Below, in pieces: positions 61,684-64,000 of a DNA stretch of 64,000 bases (position 1 is the first letter of the stretch; each line of letters starts with the position of its first letter). The notes below the pieces were generated by a model. It made no database searches. It was not told where the DNA came from and was given only the letters and a program-made list of their open reading frames with translations. The DNA is from Artocarpus heterophyllus. Taxonomy: Eukaryota > Streptophyta > Magnoliopsida > Rosales > Moraceae. The stretch covers positions 35,553,533 through 35,617,532 of the forward strand of contig CM046354.1 in NCBI GenBank assembly GCA_025403435.1, written 5' to 3'. A program made the position numbers and the translations under genes.

Positions 61684-63455
61684 TGGAGCCGCATGTTGAC
61701 ACCCCACCTCAAGAGACTATACCACCGTTAGAAGAGGCACATAACTAAATGACAATGCAACTCAATCATTTGAAGGGTAATACTAACCCCTTGATGATTG
61801 CCTCATAGATACAAATTAATGATATAGAAATTCAAGTTGGATAAATTATCAATACAATTACCAAGTTGAAAAAACAAAGCATGCCCAACACATTTGAGGT
61901 TAAACCAAGTGAAGAACCAATGCCAAGAGAGGAGCACTTAGAGATGTCTGATGACAATTCTCTAAGTGAGGACGAGACACAAGGGTTGGTCATTGAAGAA
62001 GAATTGCAAGAAGAAGCCTTTGGTCCTTAACTTGCAGCACTAACACAATCCTCAAAGATCATATCTATGAAGATCTTATGTGGCCAACACCTCTTCCATC
62101 AATGTTAGCATCACTCCTTCAAGCCCAACAAGCCTATTCATTGGACCCGAGTCAAGTTGGACAAGCGTGTGACACACTTCCATATCAGGCCATGCTTGAG
62201 GGCATCACATCATAAGACCTATTTCTAGTATTCTACAACACCTACTATGGGGGAAGTAGCTTTTTGATGAGTGCTTCTCTAAAAGTCAAACCGACAAACT
62301 TAAATCAAGCGCTCTTGGAAGGCACTCCAAGCTCTCTATCCCTTCATTCTTTTTTCTTTTTTGTTTTAGTTTGTATTTTCTTTTGTTAGATGTTACTAAA
62401 GTTTTAGATATTTACGTAATGTTTAAGTTGTTTATTTCAAAATTTTGCATTAAATTTGAATTTTGTGTTTCTTGATAAGTGTTGAATTAATTAGGAGCTT
62501 AAGAACATGAGTTTTAGTGGAAAATGATTTGAGGAGATGGAAGACATGAAAATTAGGCTAGAAACCCCAGGTATATGTTCTTGACCCTTGCTTTTTTATT
62601 GCTACAAACATTGAGAATAATGTAAAGTTTAAGTTTAGGGAGAGAAATTATTCTAGCTGGGTTTTGGCTTTAAATATTTTTCATTGATTATCATGATTTT
62701 CCTTCCATGACTCATGTTTGGTTGTTCTTGTTTAGTTTGTTTAAGTTATTTAGTTCTTTTAGTAGTATTTTCTATTTACTTGTTTGAATAAAGTGTGTGT
62801 TTTGAGAAATGAGATAACTAGAATTCCTTTATAGTGTAGCCACAGTTAGTTCTCTTATGCCTTTGAAACTGTGGTTTATTAAGATTTCTATGTGCTTGAC
62901 TGGCATTGGTTGAACTTCATTTTTTATTCTCTTCACTTAAGGACTACAAATCATAGTCTTTTGAAATTTTGAGCCTTTGAAGAACACTTTTACACATTAG
63001 ATAGGCGTTGAAATCTCATAAACTCTAGAACCTACTTTAGGGAAACTCCAGGTAAAATCCTTGGTTAGATGTCATTAGAGAGATGATTTAGGGAATTATT
63101 TGGACTGTTTGTGCTTTTGAAGCTAACCTATAAAAACTTCATTCCTAGTTTCCGTTGTTGAGCCTATTTGACCTATTTCATTCATTACCTACATAAGCTT
63201 AACCTAGCCATTTCATGAAATTTCTTTCACATAACCCATCATTAAAAGGCATCTTTGTATCTTTGCTTGAATTTGAACATTAATTATTGAGAGTAAGCAT
63301 GGAAGTGGTGTGAATCTTGTTTGTGGTTTCGTTTGCATTCATATAATGACTTTATTGGTTTTCTTGTTATTTTTTTATTTTTTTCTTGGTTAAATCTATG
63401 CTTTTCCCCTAGTATCCAAATTTATTAAACCACTTAAGTTTGGGGGAAAGTTTTG
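61684..63455 (+). mobile_element. Athila/Tat-like 3' region, pol deleted
   Basis: Gag-like decay continues to about 62210. Then comes the region normally after pol: AATCAAGCGCTCTTGGAAGG near 62306, GTTTAAGTTTAGGGAGAG near 62626 and CACTTAAGTTTGGGGGAAAG at about 63431. These resemble 3' noncoding blocks of Athila/Tat elements. No protease, RT, RNase H or integrase is found between them, so pol has been deleted. There are no long ORFs. Confidence 0.55.
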
Positions 63456-64000
63456 TTTTAACATGCATGAACAATTTTTAATGACCGGCACTCCCTATTC
63501 TATATGTCATGTTATCAACATACATGACAAATTATATTATAATGTGGACAAGCAAAGCAACTTACACAACTACAGGCAAAATAATAATAAACAGTCATAA
63601 TATTATGGTTTCATCCTAGAGAAAAGAAAAATTAAAGATTACAAAAGATTAGTCAAAACATATTATAAATTTTTCATCTTTGTATCTTCAAGTTGTATCC
63701 TTCTTCATGCCACATCCATGTTCAAGTCTTCAATCCCACATAGACCAAATGCTTCATTTTTTTGATCATCATAAAATCCCATGTTCCTCAGAATTGTCTC
63801 AAAAATAAAATCAAAATTGCACCAAAAACCCATTTTTTCTAAAAACTCAAAGTTCTCTGTCGGTCTACCGATCTATGTCATTGGCCTGCTAGTCATAATC
63901 CATCAGCCTACCAAACTCGACAATTCGGCCTGCCACCAGTGCTGATAGAATTTTGCCCTATAGATGGCCTGTCGAACTTCGATCATTGACTTGCAGAACT
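63456..64000 (-). mobile_element. Copia leader fragment, cut by window edge
   Basis: From GCATGAACAATTTTTAATG onward the sequence follows the reversed copia leader seen at 24100-24640, including GCACTCCCTATTC and the stretch ending in ATTATGGTTTCATCC. It then enters a GC array with unit starts at about 63861, 63882, 63904, 63926 and, after the family's 39-bp step, 63965 and 63986. No gag precedes it, so it is truncated on the left. Its LTR should lie beyond 64000. Confidence 0.8.

Overview
The window is plant nuclear heterochromatin made almost entirely of LTR retrotransposons. The evidence is the set of families present: Ty1/copia elements with 2-kb LTRs, a Ty3/gypsy chromovirus-like (Tekay/Del-type) element, and an Athila/Tat-like gypsy. 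Primer sites match plant initiator tRNA-Met, and the background is AT-rich and stop-ridden. No intact host gene, rRNA or tRNA gene is visible. The species cannot be named from the sequence.

Layout. (1) 1-5314: 5' part of a minus-strand Ty3/gypsy element (RNase H, RT, protease, zinc knuckle and gag, then PBS and 5' LTR), cut by the left window edge. (2) 5315-8408 and 10399-~11620: AT-rich sequence without a supportable gene, separated by a solo copia LTR (8409-10398, TSD CATGT). (3) ~11620-63455: a decayed Athila/Tat-like gypsy whose 5' LTR was split by a 48-kb nest of younger elements. It resumes at 60298 with LTR end, PBS and gag, but has lost pol. (4) 63456-64000: a fragment of copia leader.

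The nest, read from target-site duplications (TSDs) and from where each interrupted reading frame resumes: L1, a minus-strand copia (12097-60297, near-TSD GAAAG/GAAAA). Inside L1 are four insertions: a solo copia LTR (14252-16242, TSD ACTTT), a complete minus-strand copia (17557-27259, TSD GGAAG), a gypsy solo LTR (29348-31303, TSD TGACC) and a plus-strand copia (31378-58162, right end deleted). The last is interrupted by another plus-strand copia (37412-54592, near-TSD AACCG/AACCA). That one is in turn interrupted by a young, apparently intact copia (41885-51588, TSD GATGT) with a 1317-codon Gag-Pol frame and LTRs that differ at two substitutions plus a poly-T length change. Counting the Athila-like host this is five levels deep.

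The main unexplained signal is a short GC-rich near-palindrome, core TCGGC(AG/CT)GCCGA, repeated at 21-22 bp spacing. It occurs in the copia LTRs, again in the copia untranslated leader, and also in both gypsy LTRs, which belong to a different superfamily. Sister LTRs of one element differ by exactly one unit. Two further conserved noncoding structures are a pair of AT-rich hairpins in the copia U3 that keep pairing through two-sided changes, and four CCCCTAGG palindromes at fixed spacing in the copia leader.
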